46,214 bases of DNA from Firmicutes bacterium UBA5774 (GCA_002418625.1 DIEM01000047.1:1-46214); one strand, 5' to 3'; shown: positions 1-8,256, counted from the stretch's first letter. Notes: a model not told the origin generated them from the sequence alone. Numbers and translations are program-made.

Positions 1-51
1 AACGGACTTTGACTCCGTCATTCGTAGGTTCGAGTCCTGCTACCCCAGCCA
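1..51 (+). tRNA. tRNA-Gln (anticodon TTG), 3' part
   Basis: The window opens inside a tRNA. The anticodon arm is visible (stem ACGGA/TCCGT around loop CTTTGAC, so anticodon TTG, Gln), followed by the T arm with the GTTCGAG loop, the 3' acceptor strand and an encoded CCA at 49-51. The 5' acceptor and D arm lie outside the window. It sits 3 bases before tRNA-Lys, so the two are probably one transcript. Confidence 0.9.
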
Positions 52-54
52 CTG

Positions 55-130
55 GACCCATTAGCTCAGTCGGTAGAGCACTTGACTTTTAATCAAGGTG
101 TCCCGCGTTCGAATCGCGGATGGGTCACCA
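55..130 (+). tRNA. tRNA-Lys (anticodon TTT)
   Basis: This is a complete 76-base cloverleaf. The acceptor GACCCAT (55-61) pairs with ATGGGTC, the anticodon stem CTTGA/TCAAG surrounds loop CTTTTAA (anticodon TTT, Lys), the T arm has the GTTCGAA loop, and the 3' ACCA is encoded at 127-130. Confidence 0.97.
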
Positions 131-143
131 ATTTTAAAAAAGC

Positions 144-175
144 AGACCTGCATCCAAGGATAGCGGGTCTTTTTC
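144..175 (+). terminator. Rho-independent terminator of the tRNA Gln-Lys unit
   Basis: AGACCTGC (144-151) pairs with GCGGGTCT (163-170), 8 pairs including one G-T, followed directly by a short T run. It lies 13 bases after the tRNA-Lys CCA and just upstream of the next ribosome binding site, so it should end the tRNA transcript. Confidence 0.75.
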
Positions 176-190
176 GTATTGGAGGGTATT

Positions 191-427
191 ATGAAGAATA
201 ATGAAAGGATCAAGCTGTCAAAGGAAAAGAAAGACGAAATGGTCGGGATGATCAAATACTACTTTTCAAAGGAGCGGGATGAGGAGTTCGGCGACTTGGC
301 TGCGAACCTTCTATTGGATTTCATCACGGAGAAGTTTGCGCCGGAATTTTATAACCAGGGCGTCTGCGATTCCTACAAATTCATGAATGACAGGAATGAA
401 GACCTGCTGTCGATCCAGATAATCTGA
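191..427 (+). CDS. DUF2164 family protein
   Basis: A 78-residue acidic and basic soluble protein with no signal peptide or membrane segment. It matches the small DUF2164 family by overall pattern: an N-terminal KLSKEKK stretch, a central YYFSKERDEEFGDLAA motif, a hydrophobic LLLDFITEKF helix and FYNQGV near the C-terminus. The family function is unknown. The ATG at 191 is chosen because GGAGGG lies at 181-186; an in-frame TTG at 179 lies upstream of that site and is not used. It lies just after the tRNA terminator and appears monocistronic. No terminator is obvious in the 177 bases that follow, which otherwise show nothing recognisable before the next promoter. Confidence 0.85.
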   Translation: MKNNERIKLSKEKKDEMVGMIKYYFSKERDEEFGDLAANLLLDFITEKFAPEFYNQGVCDSYKFMNDRNEDLLSIQII

Positions 428-604
428 TTTTTTAGTGACTCACAAATTCAAAGCAAAGCCCGGCAGAGAAATAGCCGCCAGGCTGAATTGCATCTGAAGG
501 CAGTTAGTTTTCTCTCTTGCAGATTATGATATTGGATACAAAGAAACATTGCTATAAGTATAAAGTTATTTTTGAATAGCACTGAAAAATCAAGGCTCAA
601 ACCA

Positions 605-632
605 TTGACATTAAAGCGTGTCGACTTATAAT
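605..632 (+). promoter_or_regulatory. SigA-type promoter for the DMT gene pair
   Basis: TTGACA at 605-610 and TATAAT at 627-632 with a 16-base spacer, essentially consensus. An in-frame GTG at 618 falls inside this promoter, upstream of any transcription start, so it cannot start the following gene; this supports the ATG at 699. Confidence 0.85.
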
Positions 633-698
633 AAAATAAATAAACATTGTTTTGAAATACAGTATGTATTGAAACGTTTGAGAGGGGGAGATTCCGCT

Positions 699-1130
699 AT
701 GAAACGATTCATGTACTATCTGCCAGTCTTCGTAATCGTTGGATCAAATATAATCTATGATATTTCCGCAATGTCTTTTCCGGATAAAATAAATGCCCAG
801 GCGGGATTGACGGCAGTATATATTATTGCAGCCATTGTTTCTGTAATAATCTTTTTTGTCACGAACGAGACGAAGGATTTCTTCAAAGAGGTTAAGAAAG
901 TGAATTGGGCAATTTTTGTTCTGGCGGTTGGCTGTACTGGAATAGATTTGGGTTACATTCTTCTTTTTAGAGCAGGATGGGATATCAGCATTGGTTCCCT
1001 AGTCTGCAATATTGCACTCGCTATTCTATTGATTTTCGTTGGCATCTTGTTTTATCGTGAAAAGATAACAAAATATCATTTGGCTGGGATATCGATGTGT
1101 TTGATCGGTCTTACCCTGATAAGCGTTTAG
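699..1130 (+). CDS. Small DMT-superfamily (EamA/SMR-like) membrane protein, copy 1
   Basis: A 143-residue integral membrane protein with about four to five hydrophobic segments. The size and the motif RAGWDISIGSLVCNIALA near residues 90-108 resemble half-size drug/metabolite transporters that work as dimers. ATG 699 is chosen because GAGGGGGAG lies at 682-690 and a promoter lies at 605-632. It is followed after 12 bases by a paralogue with the same layout, including the conserved motif RAGW(D/N)ISIG. The pair may form a heterodimeric transporter, as in paired SMR systems; the substrate cannot be told from sequence. Hydrophobic pattern and motif are seen; the pairing is inferred. Confidence 0.75.
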   Translation: MKRFMYYLPVFVIVGSNIIYDISAMSFPDKINAQAGLTAVYIIAAIVSVIIFFVTNETKDFFKEVKKVNWAIFVLAVGCTGIDLGYILLFRAGWDISIGSLVCNIALAILLIFVGILFYREKITKYHLAGISMCLIGLTLISV

Positions 1131-1142
1131 GAGGAAGTACAG

Positions 1143-1616
1143 ATGCTGTTATTCTATTTGCCGGTACTGATCGTCATCTTTGCCAATACGACCTATGATA
1201 TAAGTTCAAAATCAATCCCAGAAGAGTTAAATGCCTATGCAGGTGTAACCATTACCTATACAATATTGGCATTTTTTAATTTTTCATTATTTCATATTTT
1301 AAATCCAGATGGATCCATGTTTGTTGAAATCTCAAGGTTAAACTGGGCGGTCATTCTATTTGCGCTTGCATCCGTAGGTCTCGAATGTGGCTATATATAT
1401 TTGTATAGAGCAGGCTGGAACATTAGTATCGGCGGAGTTGTTTGCAATATTCTTCTGGCTGTTTGTATGATCATCGTCGGAATCTCAGTATTTCATGAAA
1501 CAATAACACCCAGGCAATTCACAGGCATTATTTTTTGTGTTGGCGGATTACTGACAATCAATAAAATGGAATTAAAAAAGGTAATAGGTGAAGAAAGTTC
1601 ATCTGAGGCAACTTAG
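1143..1616 (+). CDS. Small DMT-superfamily (EamA/SMR-like) membrane protein, copy 2
   Basis: A 157-residue paralogue of the preceding gene, with the same N-terminal pattern (YLPVLIVIFANTTYDISS against YLPVFVIVGSNIIYDISA) and the same central RAGWNISIGGVVCNI motif. It has about four to five membrane segments and a longer charged C-terminal tail (after residue 140) that copy 1 lacks. AGGAGG lies about 7 bases before the ATG. Same operon as copy 1, 12 bases apart. It is likely the partner half of a two-component transporter; direction and substrate are unknown. Confidence 0.75.
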   Translation: MLLFYLPVLIVIFANTTYDISSKSIPEELNAYAGVTITYTILAFFNFSLFHILNPDGSMFVEISRLNWAVILFALASVGLECGYIYLYRAGWNISIGGVVCNILLAVCMIIVGISVFHETITPRQFTGIIFCVGGLLTINKMELKKVIGEESSSEAT

Positions 1617-1751
1617 CCTCCGAAAAGTCTGCTTCAACTGATTAATATTTCGTCCTGATGGATTCGCATCGCTCGCAAATTGAGACAGCCTTGATCAACT
1701 TTTTCAACACCTGTGATATCTTACGGAAATGCTGGAGCCCCTGACCGTGGC

Positions 1752-1788
1752 ATTCCACCCAATTCGTGCAGCGAATTGCCGGTGGAAT
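1752..1788. repeat. Imperfect hairpin between convergent genes
   Basis: ATTCCACC (1752-1759) pairs with GGTGGAAT (1781-1788), and inside it AATTCG (1761-1766) pairs with CGAATT (1772-1777). It sits between a plus-strand gene ending at 1616 and a minus-strand gene ending at 1802, so it could end transcription from both sides, but it lacks a good T run on either strand. The rest of 1617-1801 shows nothing clear. Confidence 0.4.
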
Positions 1789-1801
1789 TTACTCAAGGAA
1801 A

Positions 1802-2776
1802 TCACAAATCTTTGATTTGCAGATTTCTACTGTCAAAAAATTCCTTCAGCAGGTTTTCTGCCTCCGAATAAGGATCGGTATTCGAGTTGAGAATGGATTC
1901 AATACTTTTATCTGTCGCAGCTTGAAGTTTGTCAAATTCTCTGAACTGTTCACCGATGCCTGCATAAATAAGCCCCTGCAGTTCCGATTTCAATCTTAGC
2001 TTATGCAGCCGCGCGGTCTTGCCCGATTCAGCCAGGTGGCTGTAATGGCTGTCGATGGCTGCCATGAGATCCGCGATGCCGATGCCGGACGAGGCAATGG
2101 TGGTGACGATCTCGATGCCGGGACCGTCCGGGACAGCGCCCGTGCCATTGTGGCACAGCATGGACGAAAGATACTGGATCGTTTTTCCGGCATCGTCGTG
2201 ATCCGCCTTGTTGACAGCGATCACGTCGGCTACTTCCAGAATACCGGCTTTCTCGGCCTGTATATCATCTCCAGTACCCGGGATCGTCACCAGTACGACC
2301 GTGTCGGCGACGCCGGCCACATCGACCTCGGACTGGCCGACTCCGACCGTTTCGACGAAGATGTAGTCCATTCCCAGGACCTCGAGTACGCGGATGGCGC
2401 CATGTACGGCCTTTGATATGCCGCCCAGAGCCCCGCGGGTGCCCATGCTCCTAATAAAAACACCGGGCTCGATGTTCAGATCGGACATGCGTATGCGATC
2501 TCCCAGAAAAGCGCCGCCTGTTATCGGGCTGCTGGGGTCGACTGCAATGATCCCGATCTTTATCCCTCTTTTCAGCAAATGCTTCGCCAGCTGATCTGTC
2601 AGCGTGCTTTTTCCGGCACCGGGAGGGCCAGTGATGCCGATGACGCGGGATTTGGCGGAAAAACGCCAGCATTCCCGCAGAATCTCCGTCGCGCCCGCTT
2701 CACTGTTTTCGATCATCGAAATCAGCCTTGCCGCCGCACGCTTGTTTCCATTTCTGATTTCATCGATAATATCCAT
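1802..2776 (-). CDS. meaB: MeaB/ArgK-type GTPase, B12 mutase chaperone
   Basis: A 324-residue G3E-family GTPase that protects and reloads adenosylcobalamin in methylmalonyl-CoA mutase. Walker A GPPGAGKS is at residues 50-57, the MeaB-type DPSSPITGGAFLGDR segment near 79-93, VETVGVGQSE near 140, and the guanine-specifying NKAD near 190. Length is normal for the family, and the N-terminal helical arm and C-terminal dimerisation arm are present. It is the last gene of a minus-strand operon, 5 bases after the B12-binding subunit, the usual neighbour. Nothing is missing or broken. Confidence 0.95.
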   Translation of the reverse strand: MDIIDEIRNGNKRAAARLISMIENSEAGATEILRECWRFSAKSRVIGITGPPGAGKSTLTDQLAKHLLKRGIKIGIIAVDPSSPITGGAFLGDRIRMSDLNIEPGVFIRSMGTRGALGGISKAVHGAIRVLEVLGMDYIFVETVGVGQSEVDVAGVADTVVLVTIPGTGDDIQAEKAGILEVADVIAVNKADHDDAGKTIQYLSSMLCHNGTGAVPDGPGIEIVTTIASSGIGIADLMAAIDSHYSHLAESGKTARLHKLRLKSELQGLIYAGIGEQFREFDKLQAATDKSIESILNSNTDPYSEAENLLKEFFDSRNLQIKDL

Positions 2777-2781
2777 GGTGC

Positions 2782-3177
2782 TTACCTTCTATTGTTTTTC
2801 TCAATGAATTCGATAACGTCTGTTGTCGGTGTGCCCGGAGTGAATATGGCGGCGATGCCGCTTTCAATGAGAGCCGGGATATCGGCATCGGGTATGACGC
2901 CGCCGCCGAACACTGTGATGTCATCTACACCGCGGTCTCCGAGGATCCTCATGACCTTCGGGAAAAGGTGGTTGTGGGCGCCTGAAAGGCTGCTGAGACC
3001 GATGAAGTCCGCATCCTCCTGGATGGCGATCTCGACGATATTTTCCGGCGTCTGCCGAAGACCTGTGTAGATGACTTCCATCCCTGCGTCCCGAAGGGCT
3101 CTCGCTATGATCTTGGCGCCTCTGTCATGGCCGTCGAGGCCGAGCTTGGCGATAACGACGCGTATTGGTCTTTCCAT
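2782..3177 (-). CDS. B12-binding subunit of methylmalonyl-CoA mutase-type enzyme
   Basis: A 131-residue cobalamin-binding domain that stands alone rather than being fused to the catalytic barrel. The base-off/His-on motif DGHDRG is at residues 15-20, with His17 the expected lower axial cobalt ligand. The GLSSLSG segment near 60 and FGGGVIP near 90 are the other cofactor-contact motifs. It lies 17 bases downstream of the catalytic subunit and 5 bases upstream of meaB. A split catalytic/B12 arrangement is common in archaea and in some Clostridia. Substrate preference is set by the large subunit. Confidence 0.95.
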   Translation of the reverse strand: MERPIRVVIAKLGLDGHDRGAKIIARALRDAGMEVIYTGLRQTPENIVEIAIQEDADFIGLSSLSGAHNHLFPKVMRILGDRGVDDITVFGGGVIPDADIPALIESGIAAIFTPGTPTTDVIEFIEKNNRR

Positions 3178-3194
3178 AATGATTTCCTCCGATT

Positions 3195-4895
3195 CTACAG
3201 TGTGATGGACTGCTTGTATTCCCCGAATTCCTCTCGAAGCACTCCGCAGATCTCGCCGAGCGTGGCGTAGCGCTCGACAGCGTCTATGATAAGGGGCATC
3301 AGATTTTCCGGGGTGCGCGAGGCCACCCTGAGGGCTTTCAGCGCCGCCTCCGCCGCGGCGTTGTCACGGTTTTTTTTAAGCTCCGCCAGTCTGGATCTCT
3401 GGGCTTCCTCCACCTCAGGGTCGACATACATGAGGCCTGAAGCCGCCTTTTCCTCCATCTGGAATTTATTGACGCCGACGATGATCCTGCTCTTTTTCTC
3501 GATTTCCTTCTGATATCTGTAGGCGCTGTCCTGGATCTCCTTCTGCATATAATTCTTTTCGATGGCCTTCCGGACACCGCCCAATTCATCAATATTGCGA
3601 ATATATCTCATGGCTTTTTCTTCGATCTCGTTGGTCAGGGCTTCAATGTAATAGGAGCCGGCCAATGGATCCACGGTTTCGGTCACGCCGCTTTCGTATG
3701 CCAGGATCTGCTGTGTCCGAAGAGCGATCTTCGCGGCCTCCTCCGAGGGAAGGGCCAGGGCTTCGTCCCGGGAATTGGTATGAAGGGACTGGGTCCCGCC
3801 GAGCACGGCGGCCAGCGCCTGCATGGCCACACGGACCACGTTGTTTTCGGGCTGCTGGGCTGTCAGCGTACATCCTGCCGTCTGGGTATGGAAACGCAGC
3901 ATCAGCGATTTGGGATTCTTCGCGCCGAACCTTTCCTTCATGATTCCGGCCCACATTCTTCGAGCCGCCCTGAATTTGGCCACTTCTTCAAAAATGTCGT
4001 TATGCGCGTTGAAGAAAAACGACAGTCTCGGTCCGAAATCGTCCACATCCAGACCTGCTGCGATGGCCGCCTCCACATAGGCGATGCCATCCGCCAGCGT
4101 GAAAGCCACTTCCTGGACCGCGGTGGCTCCGGCTTCTCGGATATGGTATCCGCTGATTGATATCGTATTCCATTTCGGTACGTTCGCCGAGCAGTAACTG
4201 AAGATGTCTGTGATGATGCGCATCGATTCGGCGATGGGGAATATATAGGTGCCCCGGGCGATATATTCCTTCAATATATCGTTCTGGATGGTTCCTGAAA
4301 GCTCAGACAGCGGGACACCCTGCTTTTTCGCCACGGCGATGTACATCGCCAATAGGATCGCCGCCGGTGAATTGATCGTCATTGAGACGCTGACCTTTTC
4401 CAGCGGGATGCCGGATAACAGCGTTTCCATATCCTGCAGAGAGTCGATGGCGACACCGACTTTGCCGACTTCGCCTTCAGCCAGCGGATGATCCGAATCA
4501 TAGCCGATCTGGGTTGGAAGGTCAAAGGCGACGGAAAGGCCGGTTTGGCCCTGTTCCAGAAGGTATTTGTAGCGCCTGTTGGATTCTTCTGCTGTCGCAA
4601 AGCCGGCATATTGGCGCATCGTCCAGTATCTGGAGCGGTACATGGTGGGCTGGACGCCCCTTGTATAGGGATATTCGCCGGGGAAGGAGCAATCCTCCAT
4701 ATAGGAACGCTCTTCCAGGTCCGCGGGCGTATAGAGCCTTTTGATTTCAATGTCGGAAGAGTTCCTGAAGGTTTTCCTGAATTCAGGCTGCCTGGCCAGG
4801 AGCTTGCTTTCAACCTTCCCGTCCCAGGCCTCTTTCATTTCTTTTAAATGCGTGACTGTTTCCTTCTTGCTCATAGCGGTTTCTACTGCCTCCAT
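3195..4895 (-). CDS. Methylmalonyl-CoA mutase family, catalytic large subunit
   Basis: A 566-residue catalytic TIM-barrel subunit that interconverts methylmalonyl-CoA and succinyl-CoA through an adenosylcobalamin radical, linking propionate and succinate metabolism. Visible are YTRGVQPTMYRSRYW, with the substrate-binding Tyr of PTMY, and GTIQNDILKEYIARGTYIFP, with the Arg that marks true methylmalonyl-CoA mutases (isobutyryl- and hydroxyisobutyryl-CoA mutases differ at these sites). The C-terminus ends after the linker, since the B12 domain is a separate gene downstream. Start is uncertain between ATG 4895 and ATG 4874: neither has a well-spaced ribosome site, though GGAGG lies 14 bases before the second. 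No methylmalonyl-CoA epimerase is in the window. Confidence 0.93.
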   Translation of the reverse strand: MEAVETAMSKKETVTHLKEMKEAWDGKVESKLLARQPEFRKTFRNSSDIEIKRLYTPADLEERSYMEDCSFPGEYPYTRGVQPTMYRSRYWTMRQYAGFATAEESNRRYKYLLEQGQTGLSVAFDLPTQIGYDSDHPLAEGEVGKVGVAIDSLQDMETLLSGIPLEKVSVSMTINSPAAILLAMYIAVAKKQGVPLSELSGTIQNDILKEYIARGTYIFPIAESMRIITDIFSYCSANVPKWNTISISGYHIREAGATAVQEVAFTLADGIAYVEAAIAAGLDVDDFGPRLSFFFNAHNDIFEEVAKFRAARRMWAGIMKERFGAKNPKSLMLRFHTQTAGCTLTAQQPENNVVRVAMQALAAVLGGTQSLHTNSRDEALALPSEEAAKIALRTQQILAYESGVTETVDPLAGSYYIEALTNEIEEKAMRYIRNIDELGGVRKAIEKNYMQKEIQDSAYRYQKEIEKKSRIIVGVNKFQMEEKAASGLMYVDPEVEEAQRSRLAELKKNRDNAAAEAALKALRVASRTPENLMPLIIDAVERYATLGEICGVLREEFGEYKQSITL

Positions 4896-5141
4896 TATTT
4901 TTCATCTGTCGGGACCTTGTTGTCTTTCATGTAAAACCTATTTTTAGAATTTTGCAATATGTTTCCATTAATAATATTATATACACGTTAATGAATAATA
5001 TATACAGGGTGAAATGAGTAAAATGTCCATTTTTCAATAGAATATTTCATATTGGTAAATATATCACAATATAAACGGCAGCAATACCGGGGAACGAAAA
5101 GCTTATAGGTGAGGGAGCCTACATGAAATAGCAAAAACAAC

Positions 5142-5170
5142 TTGATTTTATTCCGCCCTCTTGCTATAAT
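5142..5170 (+). promoter_or_regulatory. SigA-type promoter for tRNA-Cys
   Basis: TTGATT at 5142-5147 and TATAAT at 5165-5170 with a 17-base spacer, 42 bases before tRNA-Cys. This is the only clear signal in the 317-base gap (4896-5212) between the divergent mutase operon and the tRNA; no confident minus-strand promoter was seen, though the AT-rich stretch near 4971-5005 could hold one. Confidence 0.75.
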
Positions 5171-5212
5171 AACTTACTGTGAGCGCCTGCACCAGGCTCG
5201 CTCGCAAAATAC

Positions 5213-5287
<75 letters not shown>

Positions 5288-5293
5288 AGGATT

Positions 5294-5330
5294 AATCCCC
5301 AAACCCATAAGATGGATTTGGGGATTTTCT
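5294..5330 (+). terminator. Rho-independent terminator after tRNA-Cys
   Basis: AATCCCCAAA (5294-5303) pairs perfectly with TTTGGGGATT (5317-5326), followed by more T residues. It lies inside the left end of the inferred element and ends the tRNA-Cys transcript. Confidence 0.85.
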
Positions 5331-5402
5331 GTTGGAAATATGAATAATAACCAGCAGATAGCTGAAAAGAACAAATTAGTTTTTGTTAATATCATTTTCC
5401 AA

Positions 5403-5429
5403 TAAAGAAAAATTACTGGCTGCCGATAT
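5403..5429 (+). promoter_or_regulatory. SigD (sigma-28) flagellar-type promoter for motAB
   Basis: TAAA at 5403-5406 and GCCGATAT at 5422-5429 with a 15-base spacer. This is an exact fit to the Bacillus-type SigD consensus that drives motility and late flagellar genes. It lies about 255 bases before motA in the right direction, so it predicts a long leader. Confidence 0.8.
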
Positions 5430-5475
5430 ATTAATTGAGATACACACTTTTACAGTAAGAGCAACTATTTGAATT

Positions 5476-5562
5476 GAACCGCCAAGTGTCGAACGGCATG
5501 TCAGGTGGTGTGAGAAAGGGGAGATTGCAATCTCATCGAAACCATTGTAGATCTACCTGACA
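5476..5562 (+). ncRNA. Structured leader RNA upstream of motA, possibly a group II intron 3' scrap
   Basis: Between the SigD promoter and motA there is strong potential structure. ACCGCC (5478-5483) can pair with GGTGGT (5504-5509) around a GAAC loop closed by TGTC/GGCA, which resembles the hairpin and GTGTGAGA tail found just after group II intron maturase genes, and GAGATTGCAATCTC (5521-5534) is a perfect palindrome. As an alternative, TGTCAGGTGG (5499-5508) pairs over 10 bp with CTACCTGACA (5553-5562). The two folds exclude each other. No reverse transcriptase gene is present. It may be intron debris or a regulatory leader. Confidence 0.4.
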
Positions 5563-5683
5563 CCATCATTCGATTGGTGAACGGCAAATATACGTTGTGG
5601 CTAATAGCGCTACTGAAGTTTTAAAAGGTCGTCGCCTTTAAAAGGAGTATTTACAGGCAAGACCGAAAACAGGAGTACGGAGC

Positions 5684-6547
5684 ATGGAATTTAGTATAAT
5701 AATCGGATATATCGCCGTAGTGCTGGCCATGATTTTCGGCATCGTCTTAGGGCAAGACGGAATTGATTTTGCATTGATGTCAAACTTTATCAACGGCCCA
5801 AGCATTTTTATCGTTCTTGGGGGAGTTAGCTTTGCCCTGCTGGCATCCTTCCCCTTGAGCACCTTTAAGCAGATCCCAAAACAAATGAGGATGATCTTCG
5901 GTAAGGACAAAAAAGACCCCAACGAATACATTGAGATCATCACGGAACTTTCTAAGGTAGCTCGTAAGAAAGGGCTGCTTTCACTGGAAGAAAAGGCCAA
6001 CGGCTTTGAGGACGAATTCCTCAAGGAAATCGTCTTGCTGATCGTGGATGCTGTCGAGCCGGATAAACTGAGGTCCTGGTTTGACCAGAAACTTCACTAT
6101 TTGGAGCGGCGGAACGCAGAAGAACGGAAATTCTATGAATTGGGAGCCACGCTGGGTCCGGCCTTCGGTATGCTGGGTACCCTGATCGGCCTGGTCAATA
6201 TGCTGAAAGCCATGAGTCTGGATGGAGGAGCGGAAACATTGGGCGCCAACATGTCCGTAGCATTGATCACTACCTTTTACGGTTCAATGCTGGCAAACTG
6301 CTTCTTCACCCCTTTGAACAACAAACTGGAGATCGCCCAGGAACGAGAGCTGCTCTACAAGGAAATGATCATCGAGGGGGCCATCTCCATCAAGCAAGGA
6401 GAAAGCCCAAAAAACATACGGGAAAAACTCCAGAATTTTTTGGCAGAACATGAAATTGCAACCCTGGATGCTGATGGCGAAAGGGGCAGGGAAAAGCCCA
6501 AGAAGTTCAAAATAGATAAGAGGGACCTGAAGGAATCGCAGGTATAA
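5684..6547 (+). CDS. motA: Flagellar stator protein MotA
   Basis: A 287-residue MotA/TolQ/ExbB-family membrane protein. With MotB it forms the ion-driven stator that turns the flagellar motor. There are four membrane segments, two near the N-terminus (about residues 1-20 and 30-52) and two after residue 145, where GATLGPAFGMLGTLIGLVN marks the channel-lining helix. The cytoplasmic loop between carries charged residues (RSWFDQKLHYLERR, about 125-140) in the place where MotA contacts the rotor. The length is a little above the usual 250-270, with a charged C-terminal tail. GGAG lies just before the ATG, and motB follows after 3 bases. A SigD promoter lies upstream at 5403. Confidence 0.95.
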   Translation: MEFSIIIGYIAVVLAMIFGIVLGQDGIDFALMSNFINGPSIFIVLGGVSFALLASFPLSTFKQIPKQMRMIFGKDKKDPNEYIEIITELSKVARKKGLLSLEEKANGFEDEFLKEIVLLIVDAVEPDKLRSWFDQKLHYLERRNAEERKFYELGATLGPAFGMLGTLIGLVNMLKAMSLDGGAETLGANMSVALITTFYGSMLANCFFTPLNNKLEIAQERELLYKEMIIEGAISIKQGESPKNIREKLQNFLAEHEIATLDADGERGREKPKKFKIDKRDLKESQV

Positions 6548-6550
6548 ACC

Positions 6551-7366
6551 ATGGCCAGAAGAACCAAGGGAACATCAAAATTGAATAAAGAAGCCTGGCT
6601 TGCAACCTACGCGGATATGATCACTCTGGTGTTGGTTTTTTTTATCCTGCTCTATTCAATGTCCACCATTGACCAAGAAAAATATCAGATGCTGGTCAAG
6701 GCCTTCACTGCAAATCCGGAAACCATTGAAAAAATAAGGCTCCTGGAAAGCGAGAACGAATTGGATGCGGGGAAACCTGATGCGGAAGAGGGCGGAGTCA
6801 AGGGGGACAAAGTCGGCCAGGATGAAGAGGTCATCGACAACCTGGATACGCTCTACGAATTTTTGGAAAAATATGTGGAGGAGAACCAGCTTCAGGATTC
6901 GGTTCAGGTGGAAAAGGGCAAGGATATGGTCTATGTCCGGTTCATGTCCACGCTCTTCTTTGAGGCAGACCGTGCGGTTCTAAAACCAGGAGGGCAAGAA
7001 ATTCTGAGCTTTGTAGGAAATGCTCTGGGGCAGATTGAACCCTACATTAAATTCATCCGGATCGACGGCCATACGGCGGTGGCAGCCTCGGGAACCAGCA
7101 GTGCGGATGACCGGCATCTCTCGACTGACCGGGCCAATACGGTCCTAAAGTACCTGGAATCCAACTATATCGACGACCCGGCCAAACTGATGGCCGTCGG
7201 CTATGGCATGTATCGGCCGGTAGCCCCCAACGACTCCGAGGCCAATCGGGCCAAGAACCGCAGGGTGGAAATCCTGATTGCCAAGTCGGACAGCCTTCAG
7301 GATGAGCTTGATAAAATTTATGATCTAACTGACGGAAATAAGGATGCCGCCGGGGAAACGGAGTAG
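6551..7366 (+). CDS. motB: Flagellar stator protein MotB
   Basis: A 271-residue partner of MotA. It has a short basic cytoplasmic N-terminus, then one membrane helix beginning WLATYADMITLVLVFF, with Asp22 the expected ion-carrying residue. After a charged linker (about 60-115) comes an OmpA-like peptidoglycan-binding domain with IDGHTA near residue 170 and the NRAKNRRVEI signature near 240. It is normal in length and intact. The ion (proton or sodium) cannot be fixed from sequence alone. It is co-transcribed with motA and lies inside the tRNA-Cys-bounded segment. Confidence 0.95.
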   Translation: MARRTKGTSKLNKEAWLATYADMITLVLVFFILLYSMSTIDQEKYQMLVKAFTANPETIEKIRLLESENELDAGKPDAEEGGVKGDKVGQDEEVIDNLDTLYEFLEKYVEENQLQDSVQVEKGKDMVYVRFMSTLFFEADRAVLKPGGQEILSFVGNALGQIEPYIKFIRIDGHTAVAASGTSSADDRHLSTDRANTVLKYLESNYIDDPAKLMAVGYGMYRPVAPNDSEANRAKNRRVEILIAKSDSLQDELDKIYDLTDGNKDAAGETE

Positions 7367-7758
7367 ACAATGACCTTATACCCTTTCATCCTTCAGACAT
7401 CGGATATGGAGGAACGGCATCGTAAGCCAGTGGACATGCTTTAAAGCATTTCACATCGCATCGTTTCTGAAGCGGAATAAAAAGACTGAGGGCTACCGGG
7501 ACAACATCACCGGGTATGTGTTCAAACTCATATCGCTGCTGGTGAACAATTTCATCCTGTGGCAGTTCAAAATCTTATGGCTTTCTGATGGGCTCTATTT
7601 ATCCAGTGCGGTTCAACGGACATTGAGTTCATAACCATGGGGACGGATTCGAATATAATGGCTTTGAATCAACATGGATTCCTTGCACCATGATTACTTG
7701 CTGCATAAAACTGCATATTGTTATTGACCATATTCACATCCTCACCGGTCACTATAGA
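7367..7758 (+). other. Gene-poor stretch, probably decayed element DNA
   Basis: No convincing gene. One frame stays open from about 7374 to a stop at 7632-7634 with a hydrophobic middle part, but it has no good start or ribosome site and matches nothing recognised; it may be the end of a lost gene. No terminator after motB is obvious. Confidence 0.5.
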
Positions 7759-8256
7759 ATGAGTATTATTTATCGTACTTCAATGAACTTCAATTCAAGG
7801 AAAGAACAAGCCCACCTTGATGATGAGCAAGCAAGATGCTTTGTAAAGGCATTGGCAATTGAACCGGATATAAGAGTGAAAACGTTATTAACTATGCTTT
7901 TATACAGTGACGTGCGAATAGGTGGGCTTTGTGGCCTTGAATGGCGTGATATCAACTGGAGGTAGAGCGCAATATCAATCGTAAGGACTTCTCAATATTG
8001 AAGTGGGTAGGGGCTTATAACCCATGGAGTGGATGCTCCAACGGTAGCAACAAAGGCCGGCCACTCCAGAAAAAGCACGACATTGGACAAATATAGCCAT
8101 GCAACCAAGATCGCTGACGAGAAGGCCGTTCAAGTCCTGGATGGGATACTATCACCTAAAAACATTATGCCGATTAGAAGAAGAATCATCCACCTTAACC
8201 CTCGAAAAAAAGTTCAACTTCAGTTCAATACCTGCGTAAAAAACAGTAATAATTGA
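7759..8256 (+). pseudogene. Broken tyrosine recombinase (integrase)
   Basis: Two pieces of a phage-type integrase catalytic domain lie in one line but not in one reading frame. The first (7759-7965) has LDDEQARCFVKAL and LLYSDVRIGGLCGLEWRDIN, which carries the first catalytic Arg, then stops. The second (to 8256) has VATKAGHSRKSTTLDKYSHA, the C-terminal GH and catalytic Tyr region. The arm-binding N-terminal domain and the central part with the catalytic Lys and the HxxR box are missing, so the enzyme is dead. It lies about 90 bases before the distal att copy at 8349, as expected for the integrase of that element. Confidence 0.8.

Noticed and set aside
618..698. An N-terminal extension of the first DMT protein from GTG 618
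   Set aside because: The GTG lies between the -35 and -10 boxes of a consensus promoter, and a strong ribosome site serves the ATG at 699.
5476..5540. A functional group II intron
   Set aside because: Only a hairpin resembling the 3' end is seen; no maturase gene or 5' domains are present between the tRNA and motA.
7374..7634. A hydrophobic open frame after motB
   Set aside because: No usable start or ribosome site and no recognised family; treated as decayed DNA.
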